From positions 620,001 to 684,000 of the forward strand of contig NZ_JAPDRH010000002.1 of assembly GCF_040706555.1 (NCBI RefSeq): a stretch of 64,000 bases of DNA, written 5' to 3'. Source of the DNA: Lentisalinibacter salinarum (GTDB taxonomy: Bacteria; Pseudomonadota; Gammaproteobacteria; Steroidobacterales; Woeseiaceae). Under the pieces are notes generated by a model. That model searched no databases, was not told the origin of the DNA, and was given only the letters and a program-made list of their open reading frames with translations. Both the position numbers and the translations under genes were made by a program. Below are positions 32,956 to 41,460 of the stretch, piece after piece. The stretch's first letter is position 1. Each line of letters opens with the position of its first letter.

Positions 32956-33781
32956 AGCGGCTCTCGACGACGCCGATCGCGGCGCCCTGCCGGCTGAACA
33001 TCGCCGTGCGGTTCAGCCACACAACGACTACGGCCGCTGCGCAGAAGAGATACATGTCGTAAGGCTGGGCATCCGGCCATAGGGGATTGTTCAGCCAGAA
33101 ATGGAAGAACAGCGGCAGGAGGATGCTCCCGCGCGAGGCATTGAACAGCGCCGTCACGATAAGCGCCGCCCCGACCGAACCCAGGAAGAAGGGCGTGAAC
33201 GACCAAGCGCCCTGGGGCGTGCCACTCAGAAGGAAAGCCGGAAAATGCCAGAGCGCCCAAACGATACCCACCGCCAGACCGGCCCAGAAAGGCGCGAGCC
33301 GGCGCTGAGCCAGCGGGAGGGCCAGACCGCGCCAGCCGAATTCCTCGACCGGACCGAGAAACAGCATCAAGAGCAGCGCCGTCGCCAGCGAACCGGCCGT
33401 CCCCGACCATGCGGACCACTCGTCCAGGTCGCCTTTCAGTGCCACGCCCGCGACAAACAGCAGCGGGATGCCGAGCAGGACGAATGCATACCAGGCAGGC
33501 GAACAGCGCCACAGGGCAAGCCGGCGAAGGTAGCCCCGGAGTCCGCGCAGGCCGGCATACCGCAGCACGAGCACGACAGCGGCAATGCCGGGCGCCCATA
33601 CGGCCAGATAGAACAGCGGGTTGCGGCCGCTGATCTCACCGAATACCGCCGTCACCGCATCGGGGGCGAACAGGAACAGGCAGAACACGCCCCAGGCGAT
33701 GCCGAAGGTGATCAGGACGAACGGGACGAGTGCGGCGACGGGCACGGCGTCGACATTCTGCGCGGCCGGGGCGCCTGTCAT
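32936..33781 (-). CDS. CPBP family intramembrane protease
   Basis: 281 residues, about eight membrane segments. The glutamic protease motifs are present: EEFGWRGLALP (EExxxR), then FxxxH-type WALWHFPAFLLSG and late HFWLNN. ATG at 33781 has GAGG eight bases upstream, and the frame extends to 33871 without support. CPBP proteins process prenylated or membrane substrates and in bacteria often confer bacteriocin self-immunity. No bacteriocin gene is visible nearby. The 20-base overlap with the serine hydrolase suggests co-expression. Confidence 0.87.
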   Translation of the reverse strand: MTGAPAAQNVDAVPVAALVPFVLITFGIAWGVFCLFLFAPDAVTAVFGEISGRNPLFYLAVWAPGIAAVVLVLRYAGLRGLRGYLRRLALWRCSPAWYAFVLLGIPLLFVAGVALKGDLDEWSAWSGTAGSLATALLLMLFLGPVEEFGWRGLALPLAQRRLAPFWAGLAVGIVWALWHFPAFLLSGTPQGAWSFTPFFLGSVGAALIVTALFNASRGSILLPLFFHFWLNNPLWPDAQPYDMYLFCAAAVVVVWLNRTAMFSRQGAAIGVVESRYAKPYA

Positions 33782-33912
33782 GACGGCATCCTCGAGACTG
33801 ACGAAACCGTATTGTCGGGACGGCGCAGCGCGGCGTCCATTGGTGATTCGCGCAAGAACTACCGGTAGCATCTGCGGTCGGGTTCGCAGGATCGATCAGC
33901 AGGAGACCAACG

Positions 33913-34515
33913 ATGGCGCGAATACTCGTCCTCTACTACAGCATGTACGGCCACATCGAGACGATGGCGAAAGCGGTGGCCGAAGGAGCCGCCGGCGTCG
34001 AGGGAACCGACGTCACGCTGAAGCGGGTGCCGGAACTCGTGCCCGAGAAGGTGCTCGAAGAGTCGGGCGCCAAGACCAACCAGGACGCGCCGGTGGCCGA
34101 ACCCGCCGAGCTGGCCGATTACGACGCCATAATCTTCGGCACGCCGACGCGCTTCGGCAACATGTGCGCGCAGATGCGGAACTTCCTGGACCAGACCGGC
34201 GGTCTGTGGGCGAACGGCAAGCTGGTCGGCAAGGTGGGCAGCGTGTTCACCTCCACGGCCTCCCAGCATGGCGGCCAGGAGACCACCATCACCTCTTTCC
34301 ACAACACGCTGATCCATCACGGCATGGTGGTGGTGGGCGTGCCCTACACCTGCCGGGCGCTGACGACGATGGACGAGGTGATGGGCGGCAGCGCCTACGG
34401 CGCGGCTACGCTGGCGGATACGGACGGCAGCCGCACCCCGTCGGAGAAGGAACTCACGATCGCCCGCTTCCAGGGAGAGCACGTCGCGGGGATCGCGAAG
34501 AAGCTCGTCGCCTAG
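33913..34515 (+). CDS. wrbA: NAD(P)H:quinone oxidoreductase WrbA
   Basis: Tetrameric flavodoxin-like FMN enzyme that makes two-electron reductions of quinones. 200 residues. It starts MARILVLYYSMYGHIETMAKAVAEGA (FMN phosphate loop). FGTPTRFGNMCAQMRNFLDQTGGLW and SVFTSTASQHGGQETTI contact FMN, and GVPYTCRALTT follows. AGGAG lies eight bases upstream. Single gene, divergent from the CPBP gene. Confidence 0.96.
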   Translation: MARILVLYYSMYGHIETMAKAVAEGAAGVEGTDVTLKRVPELVPEKVLEESGAKTNQDAPVAEPAELADYDAIIFGTPTRFGNMCAQMRNFLDQTGGLWANGKLVGKVGSVFTSTASQHGGQETTITSFHNTLIHHGMVVVGVPYTCRALTTMDEVMGGSAYGAATLADTDGSRTPSEKELTIARFQGEHVAGIAKKLVA

Positions 34516-34537
34516 CGGCGGGCGGCTTGCCCGTCCG

Positions 34538-35206
34538 TCAGGCGAGCGCCGGCTTCACGACGCTCAGCACCGTAATGCCGGCAATCAACAGCCACAGGAC
34601 GACGAGGACCGACGTCGCCCGCCGGTAACCCTGCCGCAGCCGGGACTCGAGCGCGGCGTCGCTGCCGTGCGCGCCGATCTCCTGCCATACCGCGAAATAG
34701 CGGACCAGCGCCAGCCGGATGCCGACGCCGCAGACGATGACGCCGGCGAAGAGGATCACCTTCCAGGCGAGCCAGCCCGGCGCCCGCAGGAGCCCGGTCA
34801 GCGACAGCGCACCGAGTACCAGCAACGCCAGCATCACGGCGTGGCGCACCGCATGATCGGCCAGCGCCAGCAGCGTTCCGGCAGAGGACTTGCGCCGGCG
34901 ATGCGTCAGCTCCACCAGCACCAGCCATGCCGCCGCAAACAGCCCGGCGACGACGGCGAGCGCCGCGCCGCCCGGCAGATAGCCGTACAGGGCCGCCAGC
35001 GCGGTACCGAGGCCCAGCTGCAGTATCAGCGCGTAGCGCACGTGCTGGTCCACGTCCATGACGTGATCCAGCAGCCGGTCCCGCTCCGCGAACGGCAGGC
35101 CGTCCGCGTACGAGACGTAGCGGAAGGTGGAATTGATGACCAGCTCCGAGCCCAGCCAGTATCCGAGCACGGCGATGTGGGCGACCAGTAACGTCTGCAG
35201 CAGCAT
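34538..35206 (-). CDS. Integral membrane protein, unknown function
   Basis: 222 residues with about six hydrophobic stretches, near 4-20, 58-74, 78-100, 122-145, 150-172 and 198-216. The first helix is followed by a loop with NSTFRYVSYADGLPFAERDRLLDHVMDVDQHVRY. No enzyme motif recognised. It is the last gene of a minus-strand chain starting at the symporter. The upstream gene ends 15 bases before its start. Confidence 0.7.
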   Translation of the reverse strand: MLLQTLLVAHIAVLGYWLGSELVINSTFRYVSYADGLPFAERDRLLDHVMDVDQHVRYALILQLGLGTALAALYGYLPGGAALAVVAGLFAAAWLVLVELTHRRRKSSAGTLLALADHAVRHAVMLALLVLGALSLTGLLRAPGWLAWKVILFAGVIVCGVGIRLALVRYFAVWQEIGAHGSDAALESRLRQGYRRATSVLVVLWLLIAGITVLSVVKPALA

Positions 35207-35221
35207 GGGCGTCGGCAGGCG

Positions 35222-35914
35222 TCAGCCGGTCAGGCTCACGAGCTGATAGAGGTAGTCCTTCGGCTCGCCCACGTGGGCCTTGACGATCAGCCGGTCGTCG
35301 TCGGCCGTGGTCCACACGTGATACGGCGGATGGTAATCGACCACGGTCCCCTCGAACAGGAACTCGAAGTGATGCGTCTCCAGCGCACACGCCGGCACCT
35401 CCAGCGTCTCCCGGCCGCGGTAGCGCAGACCGTAGCTGATGCGGTGCAGCCGCGGGCCCGTCGAGCCATTGAAGGCGAGCGAGCTGATCAGGCTGCCCGT
35501 CACCCACTGGTCCTCGTCCGGGCGGGAGAAGTCGAAGGCGGTGGTCATCCAGGCGTCGCTGGCGATCGCGTGGCTGCCGAAGGTCTGCAGCGGCGCGGCG
35601 GCATCCAGCACCTGGCTGAGACGGCCGTCCTCCACATTGAACGATTCGCAGGCGCCGCCTCTCTCGTCGAACACGTACCAGCCGGTGCCGACGAACCGAT
35701 CTTCCACCGTGAGGCGCACGAACGCGTCCAGCGGGCGCCAGTCGGCGTCGACGGCGCACAGCACGTCACGCAGCACCTCCCCCTCGTCGATCTCGCTGCG
35801 GGCGCGCAGGATGCGCCGCCCGTCGGTGTGGACCGTGACCGTGTAGTGCTCGCGGCCGCGCTCGCCGCCAGCACCGAGGTATGCCAGTCGGCCCTCCCGC
35901 GTGCGATGGCGCAT
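35222..35914 (-). CDS. Conserved-looking protein of unknown function
   Basis: About 230 residues, soluble, no signal peptide and no recognised motif. The sequence alternates charged and aromatic residues in beta-strand style (HYTVTVHTDGRRILRARSEI; VRLTVEDRFVGTGWYVFDE), suggesting a beta-barrel or lipocalin-like fold, which is inference only. ATG at 35914 follows GAGTGAGC. A GTG at 35920 overlaps the lipoprotein stop and would add two residues. Located between a small lipoprotein and a membrane protein. Confidence 0.65.
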   Translation of the reverse strand: MRHRTREGRLAYLGAGGERGREHYTVTVHTDGRRILRARSEIDEGEVLRDVLCAVDADWRPLDAFVRLTVEDRFVGTGWYVFDERGGACESFNVEDGRLSQVLDAAAPLQTFGSHAIASDAWMTTAFDFSRPDEDQWVTGSLISSLAFNGSTGPRLHRISYGLRYRGRETLEVPACALETHHFEFLFEGTVVDYHPPYHVWTTADDDRLIVKAHVGEPKDYLYQLVSLTG

Positions 35915-35916
35915 GC

Positions 35917-36156
35917 TCACTCGGGATCCCGCGCCTCGGCCCCCTCCAGCGCCTCGTCCATGGCCTTCTTGCGGTCCTTGCCCATCTCCTCCACTTCCTT
36001 CGCGCGGTCGATGGTGTCGGTCATCGGGTCGAAGACGGTCTCGCGGTCCTCATAAGTCTCGTCGGTATAAGACTCGTCGGACTTCGCCGCCTCGTCGTCC
36101 GCACCGCCGCAGGCGGCCAGCGCCAGACAGGCGCCTATCAGCAACAGGTTCCGCAT
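35917..36156 (-). CDS. Small acidic lipoprotein
   Basis: 79 residues. Clear lipoprotein signal: MRNLLLIGACLALAAC with Cys16 in LAAC, followed by GGADDE. The mature part is strongly acidic with DES-YTDETYEDRE and then a charged helix (RAKEVEEMGKDRKKAMDEALEG). Asp at +5 but not +2. Function unknown. It starts one base after the hydrolase stop and its stop overlaps the next gene, so it is part of the chain. Confidence 0.8.
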   Translation of the reverse strand: MRNLLLIGACLALAACGGADDEAAKSDESYTDETYEDRETVFDPMTDTIDRAKEVEEMGKDRKKAMDEALEGAEARDPE

Positions 36157-36157
36157 T

Positions 36158-36697
36158 TCACTCTCCCCTCTTCGCCATGACGCGCCCGATGAACAGGCGC
36201 AGCAGTTCGTTGATGATATCGATGTTTTCCGTCAGGCGGTGATCACCGTCCACCACGTGCAGGGAGGCCAGCGACTCCCGGGCGAAACGGATGCTGTTCT
36301 CCACCGGCACCACGTCGTCGCGCCAACCGTGCACGATCTCGAGCGGGGAGTCAGGCGGCGGCGGAGTGAGCTCCTCGTAGCCGGGCATGTAGTAGGCAGG
36401 CGCCAGCACGAAGACGCCGTCCACCGACTGGACGGTGCTCGCCGCGGTGGCAACGTGGCCGCCCATGCTGGAGCCCACCAGGATGATCGACCGTGCCGGC
36501 CGCTCGATGCCGCCCAGCACGCCCACGAGCTTCTGCACCCGCTGGGTGGGGTCGGCGATGCCCTGGTAGTCGACGGAGTCGGCACGGGCGCCGAGCTCGC
36601 GCACCATGGCCGCCATCGCGGTGATCTTGCTGCCCCAGGGCCCGCTCTCCTGGCCGTGGGAAAAGATGACGTCGAGATCGGCGTAAGCGTTCGTCAC
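36158..36697 (-). CDS. Alpha/beta hydrolase
   Basis: 179 residues, small single-domain hydrolase. The nucleophile elbow is GSSMGG in IILVGSSMGGHVATAAS. HGWRDDVVP contributes the acidic residue, and the His is in VVDGDHRLTENI. The oxyanion strand is VIFSHGQESGPWGSK. The pattern resembles YqiA/YcfP-type or RsbQ-type esterases, substrate unknown. GTG start overlaps the stop of the alkyltransferase-like gene by four bases. Confidence 0.85.
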   Translation of the reverse strand: MTNAYADLDVIFSHGQESGPWGSKITAMAAMVRELGARADSVDYQGIADPTQRVQKLVGVLGGIERPARSIILVGSSMGGHVATAASTVQSVDGVFVLAPAYYMPGYEELTPPPPDSPLEIVHGWRDDVVPVENSIRFARESLASLHVVDGDHRLTENIDIINELLRLFIGRVMAKRGE

Positions 36698-37101
36698 TGG
36701 GTTTCCTCCCTGCTCGCATCGGCGGCCGGCGCCGCCCTCCAGATGAGTTCGTCGAGGTCCGGCTGCCAGCCGAACCGCGCCATGGAGATGCGACCGCGCG
36801 AGACGATGACGCCCTCCTCGCGCAGGCGGTCGCGCTGGCGGAAATAGCCGGCACTGCCCTCCGGCAGAGAGATGCGGCCAGCCGCGTTCACCACCCGGTG
36901 CCAGGGCACGTCGGTGCCTTCGGGCAGCGTCGCCATCACCCGCCCCACCAGCCGGGCACCGCGGGGCACCCCCACCAGCCGGCCGATCTGGCCGTAGCTG
37001 GCCACGCAGCCCGGCGGGATGGAGCGCACCATCGCCCTGATGCGCTCCCTGCGCTTGCGGGAGAGCGTGTCGGGTTCGCTCCTGCGTCCCGCGAGTTTCA
37101 C
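36694..37101 (-). CDS. Alkyltransferase-like protein (ATL), MGMT family without the acceptor cysteine
   Basis: 135 residues from a GTG that overlaps the upstream GTPase stop. The MGMT DNA-binding domain is clear: IPPGCVASYGQIGRLVGVPRGARLVGRVMA. At the active site the family PCHRV is PWHRVV, with Trp in place of the alkyl-accepting Cys, followed by VNAAGRISLPEG. This is the hallmark of ATL proteins (E. coli YbaZ), which bind O6-alkylguanine and pass it to nucleotide excision repair rather than repair it directly. Confidence 0.92.
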   Translation of the reverse strand: MKLAGRRSEPDTLSRKRRERIRAMVRSIPPGCVASYGQIGRLVGVPRGARLVGRVMATLPEGTDVPWHRVVNAAGRISLPEGSAGYFRQRDRLREEGVIVSRGRISMARFGWQPDLDELIWRAAPAADASREETQ

Positions 37102-38486
37102 TGCGCCGCCCGCAGCCGCTGACGTATCTCCTCGCGCGCCTCGCGCAGGATCGTGTCCCGGTCGAGGCTGGCGAGGATGTCGGAGACTACCCGCTTGGGC
37201 CCGCCCTCGCCCCAGGACTTGCCCTGGGCCAGGTACTCGTCGGCGACGCGGCCGACCACGTAGGTGCTGTAGTAGGCGATCGCGCCCTGAGCACCGGCGG
37301 TCATCAGGGTGGACAGCCCGCCGGTGCCCACCTTCAGCGCGCTGGAGAGGAAGTGCACCGCCCAGACGGTGCCCATGAGCGCCGCTGCCTCGGTCATGAT
37401 GACCCGCACCAGGGAGCCGGCCTCGCGGCGGGCGACGGGCAGCTCGTAGATCCGGGACAGATGCACCACCATGCCGACGTCGACGAAGGCGGCGGCGAAC
37501 AGATCCGCCACGGGTACCGGGTTAAGCGCCACGGTGGCGCCCTTGGCGATGCAGTAGGTGCGCACCACGCGCTCGGCCACCTCGCGCCGCGCCTGCACGA
37601 TCCGCCGGCCCACCTTGTCGGTGAGATCGGCGGCGAAGATGGAGGCGTTCAGCGCGGCCAGCGTCTTGCCCTCCCGGTCGAGGATCTCCCACAGCCTGAG
37701 GCGCAGCGCCTCCACGTCCGCCGGCGGCCGGCGGCGCGTCTCGTGCTCCTCCCCGTCCGCTACTCGGGTGATCACGGTGCGCGGTGCGGGGTCGGCAGCG
37801 GCCGGGATGACGTTGCGCGCATCGATGAGCCCATCCACGCGTTCGCGCAGGACCGCCAGCAGCGTGTCCCGTTCGGCGTCGTCGTAGCGGTCGGCCTTGT
37901 TCAATACCAGCACCACCGGGCGGCCGAGTCGCACGATCGTGCGCAGCGCATCGAACTCGGTCGCGGTCATGTCGCCGTCGACGACGAACATGACCAGGTC
38001 GGCGCGGCCGGCCACCTCCCGCGCCAGCGCCTCGCGTTCCTCCCCGCCCGCCTCGTCGATGCCGGGCGTGTCGATCACGAAGACGCCACCCGCCTCCTCC
38101 TCGCGCAGGGCGTGCATGGCGCTCTCGCGTGTCTCGCCGTGCAGCGGACTCACGGCGAAGCGGGTCTCGCCGATCAGGGCGTTCAGCAGCGAGGACTTGC
38201 CGGTGCTCACCCGGCCGAAGGCGGCGATGTGCAGGTGGCCGTGCTCGAGCTTGTCCAGCATCGCCTGGACCTGCCGGTAGTCGTCCGCCAGCGCCTCGCG
38301 CACGCCGGCGGGCAGGCGCCGGTCGCCCAGCAGCTCGCGCAGGCTCTCCCGGGCGAGGTCGAGATGACCGCCGCTCGGGTCGGCCGCAGGATCGGCAATT
38401 CCGCCGGCCCTACTCGTCCCGGCGTCTTGCCTGTTCCCGGAGGGCGATCTGCGCCACGCGCCGAACACCCGTTTCCAGATACTCAC
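37098..38486 (-). CDS. Dynamin/Era-like GTPase with membrane-associated C-terminal domain
   Basis: 462 residues. G1 P-loop GRVSTGKSSLLNALIG, G3 DTPGID, and G4 NKAD in VVLVLNKADRYDD. After the G domain is a region with hydrophobic helices (ALNPVPVADLFAAAFVDVGMVVHLSRIY; ALMGTVWAVHFLSSALKVGTGG; GAQGAIAYYSTYVVG), similar to the DUF697 tail of YcjF-like GTPases. ADLF and the helices suggest membrane binding. Its first 77 bases overlap the 3' end of the other GTPase gene in a different frame. Confidence 0.88.
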   Translation of the reverse strand: MSIWKRVFGAWRRSPSGNRQDAGTSRAGGIADPAADPSGGHLDLARESLRELLGDRRLPAGVREALADDYRQVQAMLDKLEHGHLHIAAFGRVSTGKSSLLNALIGETRFAVSPLHGETRESAMHALREEEAGGVFVIDTPGIDEAGGEEREALAREVAGRADLVMFVVDGDMTATEFDALRTIVRLGRPVVLVLNKADRYDDAERDTLLAVLRERVDGLIDARNVIPAAADPAPRTVITRVADGEEHETRRRPPADVEALRLRLWEILDREGKTLAALNASIFAADLTDKVGRRIVQARREVAERVVRTYCIAKGATVALNPVPVADLFAAAFVDVGMVVHLSRIYELPVARREAGSLVRVIMTEAAALMGTVWAVHFLSSALKVGTGGLSTLMTAGAQGAIAYYSTYVVGRVADEYLAQGKSWGEGGPKRVVSDILASLDRDTILREAREEIRQRLRAAQ

Positions 38487-39906
38487 TCAGATTTTCCTCG
38501 AACTGCTCGGCGGCCGCCTCCGGCGAGAACCGTCCCCGGGCGGCGAGGGCCTGGACCAAGCTGCGGCCCAGGGCATCGAAGATGAGGCCATAGGCTACGG
38601 CATGCACCAGCCCGCCCGCCACTGTGCCGACGCCGGGAAAGGCCTTGAGCCCGTTGCCGGCCACGGCGAGCGTGAGCGGCAGCGCCCGTCCCACGCGGCT
38701 CTGGCTCAGGTTCAGGAACTGCTCGATATCGAGATCCCGCGGCGAGATACCGTACAGCGCCGACAGGGCCCGGGTCATCGCGGTGCCCAGATAGCCCTGG
38801 ATGACGATATCGGTGCCGGGGCTCACCGCCGCCAGCGCACCGATCACGGCCTTGCGGGTATAGGAACGGATGATCTCCTCGGCCCGTCGCGCACGGTAGG
38901 CGGTCTCCGCCGCCTGCAGCTTCTCCGTGGCCAGCGCGAACACGGCCGCATCGCGGCGGCGGTCCATGTCGTCGCGGCCGCGGGCAAGCTGCTCGTTCAG
39001 CGCCAGCACCAGCTCGGCGATGTCGGGCTCGCGCGCCCGGCGACGCTCGACCAGTTCTCCTTCCGGACCCTCCTCCATGACGGCCTCGTCCTCGCGGGCG
39101 CTCACCCGCACGGCGACGGCCGGGGCCTGCGGCTGCAGATCCTGCAGGCGGGCCTGCAGCCGTTCCATTACCTGGTAGAGCTCCTCCTCCGTGTACTGGT
39201 CGGTCTTGTTCAACACCAGAATGGTGGGTTTGCCGACGCCGACCAGCTGCCCGAGCGCACCGGCTTCCTGGCGCCTGAGATCCCCGTCGCAGAGATAGAG
39301 CACGACGTGGGCGCGCAGCGCCTCCTCGCGCGCGACGGCATCGAACTCGCCGCCGACGGCGCCGGTGCCGGGGACGTCGGTCAGCACCACTTCCTCGCCG
39401 TTCGGGCTGTGCCACTGATAGCGCGCAATCTCCCGGGTGGAGCCGCCCACCGGACTCGTCTCGACTTCCGCGCCGGGCACCAGCGCGCGGATCAGCGAAC
39501 TCTTGCCGGTGCTGATCTCGCCGAACAGGGCGAGATGGATGCGCCCGGTCGCCCGCCGCTCGTCCAGGGCGGCGAGTTCACCGCGGGCGGCGGCCACGTC
39601 GATACCGGCCGCCTCGGCGGCCGTCAGCCGGTCCTTCAGTGCCTCCTCCGAGAACACCGGCTGCTTCTGCTCCTCCCGGCGGGAGCGCCGCGGCAGCAGG
39701 AAGCGCCAGACGATCCAGACGGCCGCGAGAGCAATGGCGAGCAAGACCCCTGCATAGGCAGAGACCAGCCACGCCGGCGCCTCGCGCAGGCGGTCCCAGA
39801 CGTTGAGCGCGGACTCGGTAATGAACAGCATGCCCGCGATCACCGCCACGAACAGCAGGATCACCGCCAGGATCAGCACGGTGCGCAGGATGCGATCGAC
39901 CTTCAT
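38410..39906 (-). CDS. Membrane-anchored GTPase, partner of the overlapping GTPase
   Basis: 498 residues. Two N-terminal membrane helices (about 8-30 and 46-68) precede a cytoplasmic G domain: P-loop GEISTGKSSLIRALVPG, DVPGTG (G3) and NKTD (G4). A C-terminal half carries further amphipathic or hydrophobic stretches (AVIGALAAVSPGTDIVIQGYLG; ALPLTLAVAGNGLKAFPGVGTVAGG). The layout matches its neighbour with added anchors, so a duplicated pair acting together at the membrane is likely. Starts 28 bases after the symporter stop. Confidence 0.87.
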   Translation of the reverse strand: MKVDRILRTVLILAVILLFVAVIAGMLFITESALNVWDRLREAPAWLVSAYAGVLLAIALAAVWIVWRFLLPRRSRREEQKQPVFSEEALKDRLTAAEAAGIDVAAARGELAALDERRATGRIHLALFGEISTGKSSLIRALVPGAEVETSPVGGSTREIARYQWHSPNGEEVVLTDVPGTGAVGGEFDAVAREEALRAHVVLYLCDGDLRRQEAGALGQLVGVGKPTILVLNKTDQYTEEELYQVMERLQARLQDLQPQAPAVAVRVSAREDEAVMEEGPEGELVERRRAREPDIAELVLALNEQLARGRDDMDRRRDAAVFALATEKLQAAETAYRARRAEEIIRSYTRKAVIGALAAVSPGTDIVIQGYLGTAMTRALSALYGISPRDLDIEQFLNLSQSRVGRALPLTLAVAGNGLKAFPGVGTVAGGLVHAVAYGLIFDALGRSLVQALAARGRFSPEAAAEQFEENLSEYLETGVRRVAQIALREQARRRDE

Positions 39907-39934
39907 AGGCGGGACAGTCTAATTGCGGCGGCGA

Positions 39935-41362
39935 TCAACGCACACTCATCGCGTCAGTCGTTTCCCGAACGGCGGCAACCCAGGCGATCGTGAGCGCGAC
40001 GACGAGCGGGATCAGCCGCTCGGCGGCGTCGCCCGGCGTGTGGGGCAGCCAGTGCAGGATCACGGTCAGTCCGAAGCCGGCGATCAGGGTGGCGAGCGTG
40101 CCACGCGCGCCGACGCGATAGCCGAGCACGCGCATCAGCAGCAGCGGGCCGAAGGCCGAGCCCACGGCGTGCCAGGCGAACAGCACGCGCGTGAAGATGT
40201 CCTCCGCGACGAAGATCGCCAGCAGGGCCGCCGCGATGCAGAGCAGTACCACGGTGACCCGGGAGACCCACAGGCGCGACGTACGCCCCGGCGTGCCCGC
40301 GTTCCAGTCGTGGGCCGCCGACGAGGCCGCCACCAGCAACTGGCTGTCCGCGGTGGACATGATGGCCGACAGCACGGCCGCCAGCACGATACCGGCGACG
40401 AAGGGCGGCAGCACCCGCGCCGAGACCTCGAACAGCACCTGCTCGCCGTCGGCGATGTCGTAGAGCACGCGAGCGCAGAGCCCGAGCAGCAGCATGCCGC
40501 CGTAGACGAGTACCGCCCAGGAAATCGCGATGACACGGGCCCGCCGGAGCGACGGCTCGTCGCGCAGCGCCATGAAACGGTTCACGACGTGAGGCTGGCC
40601 CGGATAGCCGAGGCCGATGCCCAGCGTGCCGAGGACGAACGCCACGCCCATGGCGCCGGTGAACGGACCGGTCAGCGACAGCTCGACCGGAGAGGCGGTG
40701 GCGGCGAGCCGGGGCGCCAGCTCGCCGACGCCGCCGAGGGCGACGAGCGCCGCCGCCGGCACCAGGACGGCGGCGGCCACCATCATCAGCCCCTGCACCA
40801 TGTCCGAGACCGAGACGGCCCAGAATCCGCCGAGGAAGGTGTAGGCCAGCACGATCGCCACGCCCGTCAGGATGGCCGCCTCCCGGGGCCAGCCGAAATG
40901 CGCCTGAAACGCCTTTCCCGCGCCTTCGAACTGGGAGGCGATGTAGAAAATGAAACAGAACAGCACGATCACGGCGGCCACCCGCAGCACCGTCTTGCGC
41001 GCCGCGCCGAACCCGGCTGGCGCGATGATCTCCGCCAGCGTGATGGCGCCCGTCTCCCGCGACAGCACCCGCAGGCGCGGCGCGATCAGGAACCAGTTGA
41101 TGAGGAAGCCGCTCAACGTCGCCGGGAACAGCCACAGCGCGGACAGGCCCCAGGAATACGCCGCGCCGCTCACGGCCAGCAGCGTCCAGGCCGATGACGA
41201 ACTGGCCGAGCCGCTCAGCGCCGCCAGCCACGGCCCGAGCCGCCGGCCGCCCAGGAAGTAGTCGGTATTGTCCCGGTTGCGGCTCTGCGCCCACACGCCG
41301 ATGCCGACGAGCGCAATGCCGTAGGCGATCAGGGTGTAGAGGATGACGTCGTTCTGCTCCAT
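39935..41362 (-). CDS. Sodium/solute symporter, PutP-like (proline)
   Basis: 475 residues, sodium:solute symporter family with about 12-13 helices. N-terminal YFLGGRRLGPWLAALSGSASSSSAWTLL is the typical PutP start. YTFLGGFWAVSVSDMVQGLMM and the sodium-site helix LAAVLSAIMSTADSQLLVAASS follow. GYPGQPHVVNRFMAL is characteristic of PutP. Imports proline with Na+ in the known family, which suits osmoadaptation. Other amino or organic acids remain possible. First gene of the minus-strand chain, ending 28 bases before the GTPase pair. Confidence 0.9.
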   Translation of the reverse strand: MEQNDVILYTLIAYGIALVGIGVWAQSRNRDNTDYFLGGRRLGPWLAALSGSASSSSAWTLLAVSGAAYSWGLSALWLFPATLSGFLINWFLIAPRLRVLSRETGAITLAEIIAPAGFGAARKTVLRVAAVIVLFCFIFYIASQFEGAGKAFQAHFGWPREAAILTGVAIVLAYTFLGGFWAVSVSDMVQGLMMVAAAVLVPAAALVALGGVGELAPRLAATASPVELSLTGPFTGAMGVAFVLGTLGIGLGYPGQPHVVNRFMALRDEPSLRRARVIAISWAVLVYGGMLLLGLCARVLYDIADGEQVLFEVSARVLPPFVAGIVLAAVLSAIMSTADSQLLVAASSAAHDWNAGTPGRTSRLWVSRVTVVLLCIAAALLAIFVAEDIFTRVLFAWHAVGSAFGPLLLMRVLGYRVGARGTLATLIAGFGLTVILHWLPHTPGDAAERLIPLVVALTIAWVAAVRETTDAMSVR

Positions 41363-41388
41363 GCGCCGGCCATCTTACTGCAACACCC

Positions 41389-41410
41389 GTAGGAGGGCCT
41401 TCAGGCCCGA
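41389..41410 (+). repeat. REP-like palindrome, unit A
   Basis: Head GTAGGAG, then stem GGGCCT, loop TC, AGGCCC, tail GA. Same design as units B to E and the pair at 48,658-48,728. GTAG heads are typical of REPs tied to RAYT transposases. Confidence 0.85.
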
Positions 41411-41417
41411 CCCTGCT

Positions 41418-41440
41418 GTGGGAGGGCCTTCAGGCCCGAT
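41418..41440 (+). repeat. REP-like palindrome, unit B
   Basis: Head GTGGGAG, stem GGGCCT-TC-AGGCCC, tail GAT. It lies seven bases after unit A in the same direction. Confidence 0.85.
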
Positions 41441-41460
41441 TCCTTCTTTCCTGGCCGCCC

